Positions 18,435 to 26,159 of a DNA stretch of 44,426 nucleotides are shown one piece after another. Made by a program: the position numbers and the translations under genes. Below the pieces are notes generated by a model that was not told the origin of the DNA, did no database searches, and was given only the letters and a program-made list of their open reading frames with translations. Within the stretch, counting starts at the first letter, position 1, and each line of letters opens with the position of its first letter. Source of the DNA: Streptococcus pseudopneumoniae (GTDB taxonomy: Bacteria > Bacillota > Bacilli > Lactobacillales > Streptococcaceae); the NCBI RefSeq assembly GCF_001074975.1, contig NZ_JUUO01000029.1, positions 1 through 44,426 of the forward strand, in the 5' to 3' direction.

Positions 18435-18956
18435 TTGGAACATATTATTTTACTAAGAGGTGTTACTCCTAATGAAAAAAATGCTATCCCGAAAATGTCT
18501 TATTTGGTAGATATTTTAACAGAAGCTGGTTTTCAACAAGTTCGAACTTATATTCAAAGCGGAAATATCATTCTTGAAAGTGATTTGTCCCTAGAAGAAA
18601 TACGAGAACAGATTCACACTCTAATAAAGGATAAAATTGGTGCTGACTTAAAAATGGTAATCAAGAGCAAAAGTGATTTTACGAAAATTGTCCAAGAAAA
18701 CCCATTTAGAGAACACTATCTTTATGACCGAATACATGTGATTCTTTTTCAAAATGATATCCAAAGTCTCCCCTTAGAAAAATTAAAAATTGATTACGGT
18801 GAAGAAGAAATTTGTATCGGTAACCATTGCCTTTACCTCTATCTCCCTAGAACTGCAAAACAAAAGAAACTTAATACCAACTATCTTGAAAAACTTTTTA
18901 ATGTAGATTTGACCATGCGAAAACTGAATGTAGTAGAAAAATTATTAAGTAAGTAG
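18435..18956 (+). CDS. DUF1697-family protein, TTG start
   Basis: Small cytoplasmic protein of unknown function, 173 aa from the TTG at 18435. DUF1697 proteins usually begin Met-x-x-x-(A/I)LLRG, and here L(Met)EHIILLRGVTP follows the TTG exactly, with AAAGGA seven bases upstream. An in-frame ATG at 18402 would add 11 residues and has no ribosome site. Other family marks: RTYIQSGNIILES and NPF in VQENPF. It lies 37 bases after the flavoprotein stop and probably shares its mRNA. Confidence 0.85.
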   Translation: MEHIILLRGVTPNEKNAIPKMSYLVDILTEAGFQQVRTYIQSGNIILESDLSLEEIREQIHTLIKDKIGADLKMVIKSKSDFTKIVQENPFREHYLYDRIHVILFQNDIQSLPLEKLKIDYGEEEICIGNHCLYLYLPRTAKQKKLNTNYLEKLFNVDLTMRKLNVVEKLLSK

Positions 18957-18970
18957 TATTTGAATTTAGT

Positions 18971-19002
18971 AAAAATCGGAAGATTACTCCTCCGATTTTA
19001 TT
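18971..19002. terminator. Bidirectional terminator between the DUF1697 and MerR genes
   Basis: Arms AAAATCGGA/TCCGATTTT around ten bases, followed by ATTTT on the plus strand and by TTTACT on the minus strand. It overlaps the last codon of the MerR gene. Confidence 0.75.
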
Positions 19003-19738
19003 TTGTCTTAGTTTGGACATAGTAAGCAATGACATCTGATGTGTACTGGGCAGTACCAGTTCCAAATTTATCAATATTTTCCTTAAACTCTGGATTATAG
19101 ACATAGCCTTTGCCGATATGGCCGAATACCTCAACAGAACAATCAAATCCATAAGTACGGATGGATTGCAAGAGCTTGGCTGCCTGCTCTTGGTTTTCAG
19201 TTGCTGTTGCAGGTAAACCAGCTTGAAGATTTTGTGCCAAGGTTCGAAAAACTTGGTTGAAGGCAGCCGTAGCTTCGTCTTCGTGACCTTTTTGGCGCTC
19301 TAGTGCTTGGTCCATCACTTCTTGTCCATATTTCTCTACCGCCTCTTGGTGGTATTTTTGATGGTCTTGGTAGTTAAATCCTGCGAATTTTTCTTGGATA
19401 CTCATTTCTCTTTCTCCTTTTTGTTCTTGAATGGTTTTTTGCAAGGTGGAAATCAAGCTATCCAGATGTTGCCTTTCTCGAGTCAAATAGTCCAACTGTC
19501 TGGTCAAGTGAGGCAACAAATCTGATCTATCTTCCTTTAGTAGCTCTGCTATTTTATCTAAAGAAAAACCTAGATATTTGTAGTAAAGAATGACCTGAAG
19601 GCGTTCCAAATCCTCTTTACTGTAGATTCGATAGCCGTTTTCCGACTTTATGGGAACCAGAAGACCTATCTTATCGTAGTGGTGCAGGGTCTTGACAGAG
19701 ACACCTGAAAGCTGCGCAGCTTCTTTGATATGGTACAT
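18998..19738 (-). CDS. MerR-family regulator with TipAS ligand domain
   Basis: Transcription activator of 246 aa. The first 70 residues are a MerR winged helix: YHIKEAAQLSGVSVKTLHHY, then GYRIYSKEDLERLQ. A long dimer helix (about 75-115) leads to a C-terminal domain of the TipAS type (about 120-245; GFNYQDHQKYHQEAVEKYG region). TipAL/Mta proteins bind drugs or thiopeptides and switch on efflux or sequestration genes. No efflux pump lies next to it; the neighbour across the spacer is an NSS transporter with its own promoter. GGAGG precedes the ATG. Confidence 0.9.
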   Translation of the reverse strand: MYHIKEAAQLSGVSVKTLHHYDKIGLLVPIKSENGYRIYSKEDLERLQVILYYKYLGFSLDKIAELLKEDRSDLLPHLTRQLDYLTRERQHLDSLISTLQKTIQEQKGEREMSIQEKFAGFNYQDHQKYHQEAVEKYGQEVMDQALERQKGHEDEATAAFNQVFRTLAQNLQAGLPATATENQEQAAKLLQSIRTYGFDCSVEVFGHIGKGYVYNPEFKENIDKFGTGTAQYTSDVIAYYVQTKTK

Positions 19739-19758
19739 GATTTCCTCCTTGCGTTGAT

Positions 19759-19789
19759 AGTATAACCCCTCCCCTTAGGTCAGAGTCAA
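19759..19789 (-). promoter_or_regulatory. MerR-type promoter with 19-base spacer
   Basis: -35 TTGACT (19784-19789) and -10 TATACT (19759-19764) are separated by 19 bases, the over-long spacing that MerR activators twist into line. The spacer has the GC-rich run CCTAAGGGGAGGGG. It drives the regulator's own gene, so autoactivation is likely. Confidence 0.8.
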
Positions 19790-19850
19790 GCGTTTTTGTG
19801 AAATTTTTTAAACTTTTTAAAGAAGGTGTGAAAGCTTGAAAATGGTTTTC

Positions 19851-19879
19851 TTGCCAGACCTTAGAAAACATGATAGGAT
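19851..19879 (+). promoter_or_regulatory. Promoter of the NSS transporter gene
   Basis: -35 TTGCCA (19851-19856), 17-base spacer, -10 TAGGAT (19874-19879) with TG-A in front (extended -10). It gives a leader of about 100 bases. Confidence 0.65.
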
Positions 19880-19922
19880 AGTCAAGTCTATCAATCAAAA
19901 GAAACGCTCAGTTTGAGTACTT

Positions 19923-19960
19923 ATGAGGCTATTTGCCAAGGGCAGTGGCTTTTTCTTTTG
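19923..19960 (+). terminator. Possible attenuator in the leader of the NSS transporter
   Basis: A stem of about 11 pairs with one bulge (arms around AGGCTA-TTGCC and GGCAG-TGGCT) is followed by TTTTTCTTTT, all upstream of the ribosome site TAGGAG and the ATG at 19986. It looks like an intrinsic terminator placed in the 5' leader. No known riboswitch or T-box was recognised, so the signal is unknown; it may also end a short RNA. Confidence 0.55.
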
Positions 19961-19985
19961 TAACACTAATTTTAGGAGTTTAACT

Positions 19986-21326
19986 ATGTCTGAAAAATCG
20001 CAATGGGGTTCTAAACTGGGCTTTATCCTAGCATCTGCTGGTTCAGCCATCGGACTTGGTGCCGTTTGGAAATTCCCCTACATGACTGCTGCTAATGGCG
20101 GAGGAGGATTTTTACTGGTCTTTCTCATATCCACTATTTTGATCGGTTTCCCACTTCTCCTTGCTGAATTCGCCCTCGGCCGAAGCGCTGGTGTCTCTGG
20201 GATTAAAACCTTTGGAAAACTCGGCAAAAATAGCAAGTATAACTTGATCGGTTGGATTGGTGCCTTTGCCCTCTTTATCCTCTTATCTTTCTACAGTGTT
20301 ATTGGAGGATGGATTTTAGTCTATTTAGGCATTGAGTTTGGGAAATTGTTCCAACTTAGCGGAACTGGTGATTATGCTCAGTTATTTACTTCCATCATTT
20401 CAAATCCAGCCACTGCGCTTGGAGCTCAAGCAGCCTTTATCTTATTGAATATCTTTATTGTATCACGTGGGGTTCAAAAAGGGATTGAAAGAGCATCTAA
20501 GGTTATGATGCCCCTGCTCTTTATCATCTTTGTTGTCATCATCGGGCGCTCTCTCAGTTTGCCAAATGCCTTGGAAGGCGTTCTTTACTTCCTCAAACCA
20601 GACTTTTCAAAACTGACCAGTGCTGGTCTCCTCTATGCTCTGGGACAATCTTTCTTTGCCCTCTCACTATGGGTTACAGCCATGCTGACCTATGCTTCTT
20701 ACTTGGATAAGAAAACCAATCTGGTCCAGTCAGGGATTTCCATTGTAGCCATGAACATCTCAGTATCCATCATGGCAGGTCTAGCCATTTTCCCAGCTAT
20801 GTCAGCCTTCAATATCCAGTCTGAAGGGGGGCCGAGCTTACTCTTTATCGTCTTGCCTCAACTCTTTGACAAGATGCCTTTTGGAACCATTTTCTACATC
20901 CTCTTCCTCTTGCTCTTCCTCTTTGCGACGGTCACTTCTTCTGTCGTGATGCTGGAAATCAATGTGGGCAATATCACCAATCAGGATAACAGTAAGCGTG
21001 CCAAGTGGAGTGTGATTTTGGGAATCTTGACCTTTGTCTTTGGAATTCCTTCAGCCCTATCTTATGGTGTTATGGCGGATGTTCACATCTTTGGGAAGAC
21101 CTTCTTTGACGCTATGGATTTCTTGGTTTCCAATCTCCTCATGCCATTTGGAGCTCTCTGCCTTTCACTCTTTACAGGCTACATCTTCAAAAAGGCTCTT
21201 GCCATTGAGGAACTGCATCTTGATGAAACAGCATGGAAACAGGGACTTTTCCAAGTCTGGCTCTTCCTTCTTCGCTTTATCATTCCAATCATCATCATTG
21301 TGGTCTTTATCGCACAATTTATGTAA
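19986..21326 (+). CDS. NSS-family sodium-dependent transporter
   Basis: Membrane symporter of 446 aa of the neurotransmitter:sodium symporter (SLC6) family, with about 11-12 hydrophobic segments. The TM1 signature ASAGSAIGLGAVWKFPY, which makes the sodium and substrate sites, is near residues 14-30. Bacterial relatives such as LeuT, TnaT and MhsT carry amino acids; the substrate here is unknown. The ATG at 19986 is chosen because it has TAGGAG upstream and the family start SEKSQWGSKLGF; an earlier in-frame ATG at 19923 lies in the leader hairpin. Confidence 0.92.
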   Translation: MSEKSQWGSKLGFILASAGSAIGLGAVWKFPYMTAANGGGGFLLVFLISTILIGFPLLLAEFALGRSAGVSGIKTFGKLGKNSKYNLIGWIGAFALFILLSFYSVIGGWILVYLGIEFGKLFQLSGTGDYAQLFTSIISNPATALGAQAAFILLNIFIVSRGVQKGIERASKVMMPLLFIIFVVIIGRSLSLPNALEGVLYFLKPDFSKLTSAGLLYALGQSFFALSLWVTAMLTYASYLDKKTNLVQSGISIVAMNISVSIMAGLAIFPAMSAFNIQSEGGPSLLFIVLPQLFDKMPFGTIFYILFLLLFLFATVTSSVVMLEINVGNITNQDNSKRAKWSVILGILTFVFGIPSALSYGVMADVHIFGKTFFDAMDFLVSNLLMPFGALCLSLFTGYIFKKALAIEELHLDETAWKQGLFQVWLFLLRFIIPIIIIVVFIAQFM

Positions 21327-21330
21327 TCAA

Positions 21331-21366
21331 AAAGGACTTGAGTAGTGAACTCAGGCCCTTTCTTTT
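21331..21366. terminator. Bidirectional terminator between the NSS transporter gene and manA
   Basis: AAAGG-CTTGAGT and ACTCAG-CCCTTT arms with one mismatch step, T-run CTTTTTTT on the plus strand and TTTTTGA on the minus strand. It lies between two convergent stops 42 bases apart. Confidence 0.82.
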
Positions 21367-21367
21367 T

Positions 21368-22312
21368 TTATGGATGACTAACAATCAATTCCAAATCTTG
21401 CCCTTCTAGGGTCCAAGCTTCAACATCACTTGGTAGGATAAAGTGGCTACCTTTTTGGATTGGGTAGTTTTTTCCGTCAACAGTCAATTGACCTTGACCA
21501 GCCAAAACACTTAACAAGCTGTAGTCAGCTGTCTTTTCGAAGTCAACTTTTCCAGTGATTTCCCACTTGTAAACTGCGAAGAAATCATTGGATACAAGGA
21601 GAGTGGAACGTAAATCATCAGCTTTGACAGTCACAGGACGGCTGTTTGCTGGTTCACCAATGTTTAAAACATCAATAGATTTTTCAAGGTGAAGTTCACG
21701 CAAGTTGCCCTTGTCATCCTTGCGGTCAAAGTCATAGACGCGATAGGTGGTATCGCTAGATTGCTGGGTTTCAAGAATCAAGATACCAGCACCGATAGCG
21801 TGCATGGTTCCACTTGGTACATAAAAGAAATCTCCAGCTTTAACTGGTACTTTTGTCAATAAACTATCCCAGTTCTTGTCCTCGATTTGCTGACGGAGTT
21901 CTTCTTTTGACTTGGCATTATGACCGTAGATAATCTCTGAACCTTCGTCCGCTGTGATGATATACCAGCATTCTGTTTTTCCAAGTTCGCCTTCATGCTC
22001 GAGTCCATAAACATCGTCTGGGTGAACTTGGACGCTGAGCCAGTCGTTGGCATCGAGGATTTTGGTCAAAAGTGGAAATACAGGTTCTGGACGATTGCCA
22101 AACAATTCACGGTGTTCCGCATACAAAGTAGCTAGGTCTGTTCCCTCAAAACGACTATTAGCCACCTTTGAAACGCCATTTGGATGAGCCGAGATAGCCC
22201 AGTATTCTCCGATTTTTTCACTTGGGATGTCGTAGCCAAACTCATCACGTAGCTTGGTTCCACCCCAAATTTTTTCTTGCATAACTGATTGTAAAAATAA
22301 TGGTTCTGACAT
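21368..22312 (-). CDS. manA: Mannose-6-phosphate isomerase, class I
   Basis: Zinc enzyme of 314 aa interconverting mannose 6-phosphate and fructose 6-phosphate. The cupin zinc motif QVHPDD (about residues 95-100), EHEGELGKTE and the catalytic-region FYVPSGTMHAIG are visible. The length is that of the short Gram-positive type. CAGGAG precedes the ATG, and an extended -10 TG-C-TATAAT (22343-22351) supplies its promoter. Confidence 0.95.
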   Translation of the reverse strand: MSEPLFLQSVMQEKIWGGTKLRDEFGYDIPSEKIGEYWAISAHPNGVSKVANSRFEGTDLATLYAEHRELFGNRPEPVFPLLTKILDANDWLSVQVHPDDVYGLEHEGELGKTECWYIITADEGSEIIYGHNAKSKEELRQQIEDKNWDSLLTKVPVKAGDFFYVPSGTMHAIGAGILILETQQSSDTTYRVYDFDRKDDKGNLRELHLEKSIDVLNIGEPANSRPVTVKADDLRSTLLVSNDFFAVYKWEITGKVDFEKTADYSLLSVLAGQGQLTVDGKNYPIQKGSHFILPSDVEAWTLEGQDLELIVSHP

Positions 22313-22342
22313 GTCAATCTCCTGTCTGATTTTTCTCCCCTC

Positions 22343-22379
22343 ATTATAGCAAAAAAAGAGTTCCAGTTGAACTCTTTTT
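22343..22379 (-). terminator. SemiSWEET terminator fused to the manA promoter
   Basis: Arms GAGTTC/GAACTC (22358-22374) with TTTTTTT on the minus strand end the transcript from the SemiSWEET side; the T-run runs straight into the manA -10 TATAAT (22343-22348). T-runs occur on both sides, so it can work in both directions. Confidence 0.8.
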
Positions 22380-22570
22380 CATATCTTATAAAGTAGAGAG
22401 AAGATTTTATAAAAATAGTAACGATATACTTTTTTCTTTAATAGAGACGAACATAAAAGACTCTCGTAAAACTAGCTGTCACTGGACTTTTTCCCCCAAC
22501 TCTCATTCAAAAATTACTTTAATGAAGCATCTATTTTCATAAACGAACAAAACTGTAACCAGTCTTCTTT
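22380..22570. other. Spacer with nothing recognised
   Basis: About 190 AT-rich bases between the terminator and the SemiSWEET stop. No convincing gene, repeat or hairpin was seen. Confidence 0.5.
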
Positions 22571-22831
22571 TTAAATCAAAGCTGTAATAGCCGTCACAAG
22601 GCCAAAAATAATACCTGGTGCATTCGCTGCTGCAAGAGGAATATCTCTTTCTTTTTTGAAAAGACCGTAGTAGACCCACAGACTGCAGTTGATCGCTGCA
22701 ACCAAGGGCTGGATGAAATTTCCTTTTTGACCAGCCAGATTGTTCATAATTTGTGGGAAGTAAGACACATACATCATAACAGACATGAAGGTCGCTACCC
22801 AACCCAAAACTTTCATTTGTTTTTCGGACAT
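22571..22831 (-). CDS. SemiSWEET sugar transporter (PQ-loop/MtN3 family)
   Basis: Small membrane protein of 86 aa with three membrane helices, the half-unit of eukaryotic SWEET sugar carriers; bacterial SemiSWEETs work as dimers and pass sugars down a gradient. The PQ motif is in YVSYFPQIM (about residues 18-26) and the conserved Asn/Trp region in AAINCSLWVYYG. Start at ATG 22831 with AGAGGA eight bases upstream; six extra codons upstream are less likely. A promoter fits at 22864-22892 (TTGATT, 17, TAAAAT). It lies beside manA, a sugar-phosphate enzyme, but has a separate terminator. Confidence 0.85.
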   Translation of the reverse strand: MSEKQMKVLGWVATFMSVMMYVSYFPQIMNNLAGQKGNFIQPLVAAINCSLWVYYGLFKKERDIPLAAANAPGIIFGLVTAITALI

Positions 22832-22863
22832 TTTCAAATCCTCTTTCATTTTTACTGAATCTT

Positions 22864-22892
22864 ATTTTATAATATCCCTTCAAAACAATCAA
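22864..22892 (-). promoter_or_regulatory. Promoter of the SemiSWEET gene
   Basis: -35 TTGATT (22887-22892), 17-base spacer, -10 TAAAAT (22864-22869). Confidence 0.6.
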
Positions 22893-22944
22893 GTCTTTAA
22901 AACTTTTGTTATAAAGATGTAAACTATCACAATCTTATGATAAG

Positions 22945-22968
22945 AAAAAGACCGAATTGCCCCGATCT
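22945..22968 (-). terminator. Terminator-like hairpin with no gene before it
   Basis: On the minus strand AGATCGGGGCAATTCGGTCT folds with G-U pairs and is followed by TTTTT. It matches the terminators at 23578-23604 and 24032-24056, but no minus-strand gene lies directly upstream, so it may be left over from a lost gene. Confidence 0.6.
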
Positions 22969-23050
22969 GTTCAGTCAATCAAATATTAGAAAATGAATAC
23001 TCCTTTTCAATGAATCAATTGATTGATGGTAAATAAGCCGTTAGAAATTA

Positions 23051-23079
23051 TTGACAGTATCGAAATTTTCTAGTATAAT
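23051..23079 (+). promoter_or_regulatory. Consensus promoter of the LapA-like gene
   Basis: TTGACA (23051-23056), 17-base spacer, TATAAT (23074-23079): a perfect sigma-A promoter, 64 bases before the ATG. Confidence 0.88.
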
Positions 23080-23142
23080 CACCTTTGTTACTGCCTATAT
23101 GGTGTGTAGTTTTCTATCAACATAGTCAGGAAAAAGGAACTT

Positions 23143-23490
23143 ATGTTAAAAAAATTTAATGAATTGACACTGAAAAAAAAGGCTTATCTAATTGGCGGTT
23201 TGAGCTTATTAGTCATTGTGACCTGCTTTGGTCTGCTCAATCGTCAAACAGTAGCTGTCAGTCTTGTCTTTACAAAACTATCTGCTCCCTTGATTTTGGT
23301 GATTTTTACTTGTCTAGTAATCGGGTTCATTGCTGGTAGTGCTATTGGTATTAGCTATCACCATGGCAAGACCCAAGAGCTGAAAGGCCGCATTGCTGAA
23401 GCAGAAGCGACTATCCATAAAAAAGACAAGGAGCTTGTCCACCAGTACAAAGAACAGGTGCAACAATTAAAACAACAAGCCAAACAATAA
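23143..23490 (+). CDS. Small two-helix membrane protein, LapA-like (DUF1049)
   Basis: A 115-aa protein with a basic start, two hydrophobic helices (about 14-33 and 45-67) and a charged C-terminal coiled coil (about 76-113, rich in Glu, Lys and Gln). This layout and the glycine-rich second helix (GFIAGSAIGIS) resemble the LapA/DUF1049 family, which in Gram-negatives takes part in envelope assembly. The role in streptococci is not known and the family link is an inference. It has its own consensus promoter and a strong terminator, so it is a single-gene unit, and its strand is opposite to both neighbours. Confidence 0.75.
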   Translation: MLKKFNELTLKKKAYLIGGLSLLVIVTCFGLLNRQTVAVSLVFTKLSAPLILVIFTCLVIGFIAGSAIGISYHHGKTQELKGRIAEAEATIHKKDKELVHQYKEQVQQLKQQAKQ

Positions 23491-23503
23491 GTGTAGAAAT
23501 CAT

Positions 23504-23531
23504 AACCACCCGTGAAAACGGGTGGTTTTTT
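23504..23531 (+). terminator. Terminator of the LapA-like gene
   Basis: Perfect 10-bp arms AACCACCCGT/ACGGGTGGTT around four bases, followed by TTTT. Confidence 0.92.
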
Positions 23532-23567
23532 GTCTCGCACCTAACGGAGCGAGACGGACTGAAAGTC
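23532..23567. repeat. Two small GC-rich hairpins after the terminator
   Basis: GTCTCGC/GCGAGAC (23532-23555, ten-base loop) and GACT/AGTC (23557-23567) stand next to each other and are richer in GC than the surroundings. There is no open frame or T-run. Function not recognised. Confidence 0.5.
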
Positions 23568-23577
23568 GCATAAATAC

Positions 23578-23604
23578 AAAAAAGACCGGATTGCTCCGAT
23601 CTTT
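23578..23604 (-). terminator. Terminator of the VOC gene
   Basis: On the minus strand AGATCGGA-GCAA-TCCGGTCT (one G-U pair) followed by TTTTTTG. Confidence 0.82.
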
Positions 23605-23670
23605 CAATAGTTCATATTCTCACATTCTATTTTAAGAATAGTTAAGGTCATCTTCAAATGACTAAGCCCC

Positions 23671-24018
23671 TTATTTCATACGATAAAAATCAAGCACTAG
23701 GCCCGCAGGTCCTTTAACTAATAAGGACTCTGTTCCCCAATCAGTTACAGCTGGGCCATTTAAAATCTGGATACCAAGATCTTTCAACCGTTGGTAGTTC
23801 TGCTCTACATCCTCAACCTCAATGTGAAGAATGATTCCTGACTGAAAATCGTCCAAAGGAATCAAATGATTTTGAGACAACATAAGACAGTGACTACCAA
23901 TCGTAAACTGAGCAAAACTGTCGTCAACATAATCAGCTTTTTTATCCAAAATACGCTCCAAGTCGGCACAGACTTGGGGAACATCTGAAACAATAATATC
24001 TAATTGATTTAAATTCAT
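23671..24018 (-). CDS. VOC-family protein (glyoxalase/bleomycin-resistance fold)
   Basis: A 115-aa protein with the paired beta-alpha-beta repeats of the vicinal oxygen chelate superfamily: LNQLDIIVSDV opens the first half, HIEVEDVEQNYQRLKDLG the second, and GPAGLVLDFYRM closes it. The family includes glyoxalases, dioxygenases and drug-binding proteins; nothing here decides between them. It follows spxB but a terminator lies between. It carries its own terminator of the same design. Confidence 0.82.
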   Translation of the reverse strand: MNLNQLDIIVSDVPQVCADLERILDKKADYVDDSFAQFTIGSHCLMLSQNHLIPLDDFQSGIILHIEVEDVEQNYQRLKDLGIQILNGPAVTDWGTESLLVKGPAGLVLDFYRMK

Positions 24019-24031
24019 TTACTATCCTCCA

Positions 24032-24056
24032 GAAAAAGACCGAATTGCTCCGATCT
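24032..24056 (-). terminator. Terminator of spxB
   Basis: On the minus strand AGATCGGAGCAATTCGGTCT, with a G-U pair and a short loop, followed by TTTTTCT. A BOX-type repeat lies between it and the spxB stop codon. Confidence 0.75.
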
Positions 24057-24067
24057 TTTCAAGTTCC

Positions 24068-24169
24068 TCTCTATGAAAATCAAAGAATAAACAAGACATC
24101 GAACCGCAGGCAGTACTGTCGTACGGCAAGGTAAAGATAACACAGTTTACATTTGATTTTCGACGTGAG
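24068..24169 (-). repeat. Degenerate BOX element (boxA-boxC, no boxB)
   Basis: The stretch has the BOX landmarks in order: ATGAAAATCAAAGA, CCGCAGGC, GTACGGCAAGG and GATTTTCGA, matching reversed boxC and boxA of pneumococcal BOX repeats with many changes. The ends GAAAATCAAA/TTTGATTTTC form an inverted repeat. BOX elements are small non-coding mobile repeats of this group that fold in RNA. It is in the 3' untranslated region of spxB. Confidence 0.7.
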
Positions 24170-24172
24170 AAA

Positions 24173-25948
24173 TTATTTAATTGCGCGTGATTGCAAACCT
24201 TCTTCTTCCAAGAAGAGACGGAATGGTACGAGTTCTTCTGCTTCGTATTTTTCCTTGAAGGCTTTGATTGCTTCTTCTGAGTGAAGTTTTGGATCCAATT
24301 CAAGTACTTCTACTGGAAGTGGACGGTGTGGAGTGATGTGAGCATCGATAACAACAGTTTTACCTTCTTTGTTCAATTTAACAGCTTCTGCAACAACTGC
24401 ATCGATATCTTCGATACGGTTTACAGTGAACCCTACAGCACCTTGCGCTTCAGCGATTTTCGCATAGTCAGCATTAGTGAAGTCACAACCAAACAAGTGT
24501 TTGTTTGTGTCTTCGTATTTGTCCTTGATGAAGGCATATTTACCATTTGAGAAGACAACATTGATAACTGGAAGGTCGTATTGAACGTTTGTGATAACGT
24601 CTGGGTAGCACATGTTGAATGCACCGTCACCCATGATGTTCCATACTTGGCGATCTGGATTGTCTTTCTTAGCAGCAATACCACCAGGAAGGGCAATACC
24701 CATTGTCGCAAAGAGTGGAGATGTACGCCACATGTTCTTAGGTGTCATGTGAAGGTGACGAGTAGATGTTTGAGTAGTGTCACCTACGTCGATTGAGTAG
24801 ATAGCATCTTGATCAGCATGTTTGTTGATTGCATTGTAAACTTGATACAATTGCAATTCACCCTCAGTTTTACCTTCGAGTTTGTTCATGTAATCACGCC
24901 AGTTTTGGTTGTTCTTAACGTTTGCACGCCACCATGGAGTAGATTCAACTGGGTTCACTTTGTCAAGGATAGCTTTAGCTGCTTGACCTGCATCACCAAG
25001 GATTGAAGCGTCAAGGGCGTGACGTTTACCAAGTTTGTAAGGGTCGATATCGACTTGGATGAATTTTTCAGTGTTTTTGAATGCTTCGTATACTTCAGCA
25101 AATGGGAAGTTTGATCCAAGGAAAAGAACTGTGTCTGCTTCAAAGACCACTTCGTTGGCTGGTTTCCAACCAACACGGTAAGCAGAACCTGTCAAACCTT
25201 CATAGTTCCATTCAAAAGCTTCAAAGTTTTTACCAGTTGTGATGATTGGTGCTTTGATTTTACGTGACAATTCAGTAATCACTTCACCAGCTTTAACACC
25301 ACCGTAACCAGCATAGATTACTGGACGTTCAGCATTATTCAAGATTTCAACAGCTTTGTCGATTTCAACTTCGTTCAAAGCAGGAGCGATGAATGAACGT
25401 TCGTATGAACCTGAACCGTAGTATGAGTTTTCGTCGATTTCTTGGAAACCGAAGTTTACTGGGATTTCAACAACAGCTGGACCTTTTTTAGAAACTGCAG
25501 CACGGCAAGCTTCGTCGATTACTTTTGGCAATTGCTCTGCGTAAGCTACACGTTTGTTGTATACAGCGATACCGTTGTACATTGGATTTTGGTTCAATTC
25601 TTGGAAGGCATCCAAGTTCAATTCATTAACTGGACGTGATCCAAGGATAGCAAGGAATGGAGTGTCATCCATAGCTGCATCGTAAACACCGTTAATCAAG
25701 TGAGTTGCACCAGGTCCACCCGAACCAACTGCAACCCCGATTGAACCGCCGAATTTAGCTTGCATAACCGCTGCAAGAGCACCTGTTTCTTCATGGCGAA
25801 CTTGCAAGAAGCGGATATCTTTATCTTCAGCCAAAGCGTCCATCAATGAGCTGAGTGTTCCTGATGGGATACCGTAGATAGTGTCTACGCCCCATGTTTT
25901 CAATACGTTGAGCATTGCTGCAGATGCAGTAATTTTCCCTTGAGTCAT
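24173..25948 (-). CDS. spxB: Pyruvate oxidase SpxB
   Basis: Thiamine-diphosphate and FAD enzyme of 591 aa: pyruvate + phosphate + O2 to acetyl phosphate + CO2 + H2O2, the main source of peroxide in these bacteria. Three domains of the family are present: the Pyr domain with the activating Glu in [10 protein letters not shown] (about 50-60), the central FAD domain, and the PP domain with the TPP motif [13 protein letters not shown] (about 435-447). Length and ends are those of streptococcal SpxB. GGAGAG precedes the ATG. Two cre sites upstream agree with the known CcpA control of spxB. Confidence 0.97.
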   Translation of the reverse strand: MTQGKITASAAMLNVLKTWGVDTIYGIPSGTLSSLMDALAEDKDIRFLQVRHEETGALAAVMQAKFGGSIGVAVGSGGPGATHLINGVYDAAMDDTPFLAILGSRPVNELNLDAFQELNQNPMYNGIAVYNKRVAYAEQLPKVIDEACRAAVSKKGPAVVEIPVNFGFQEIDENSYYGSGSYERSFIAPALNEVEIDKAVEILNNAERPVIYAGYGGVKAGEVITELSRKIKAPIITTGKNFEAFEWNYEGLTGSAYRVGWKPANEVVFEADTVLFLGSNFPFAEVYEAFKNTEKFIQVDIDPYKLGKRHALDASILGDAGQAAKAILDKVNPVESTPWWRANVKNNQNWRDYMNKLEGKTEGELQLYQVYNAINKHADQDAIYSIDVGDTTQTSTRHLHMTPKNMWRTSPLFATMGIALPGGIAAKKDNPDRQVWNIMGDGAFNMCYPDVITNVQYDLPVINVVFSNGKYAFIKDKYEDTNKHLFGCDFTNADYAKIAEAQGAVGFTVNRIEDIDAVVAEAVKLNKEGKTVVIDAHITPHRPLPVEVLELDPKLHSEEAIKAFKEKYEAEELVPFRLFLEEEGLQSRAIK

Positions 25949-26006
25949 AATGATAACTCTCCTTCAAATATTTTTAAATCTACTAAAAAAGGTTTCATAT
26001 AGTTTC

Positions 26007-26122
26007 TGAAAACGTTTCAGTAAATTTTTACTCTACTAATTTACCACATTTAATTCTACTTTACTAAGAATCTGCTCAGAAGTTTTTATTCTCTATTACA
26101 GTACAGTTCGGAAACGTTTTTA
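26007..26122 (-). promoter_or_regulatory. spxB control region with two cre sites
   Basis: TGAAAACGTTTCA (26007-26019) is a near-perfect CcpA site; a second match with core GGAAACGTTTTTA lies at 26110-26122. An extended -10-like TGGTAAATT (26038-26046) between them is a possible promoter. If it is real, the first cre is just after the start and the second far upstream. Confidence 0.65.
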
Positions 26123-26159
26123 ATGTCTGTTTTATAATAAAAAGTGAGCAAGCCCGCTT

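Noticed and set aside
19804..19822. Two TTTAAA repeats as a CiaR-binding site for a small RNA
   Set aside because: The repeats are nine bases apart, not the spacing of CiaR sites, and the locus is not one of the known csRNA loci as far as I recall.
22503..22892. A 129-codon minus-strand frame over the SemiSWEET gene
   Set aside because: It is a shifted frame of the SemiSWEET coding region without family features or a ribosome site.
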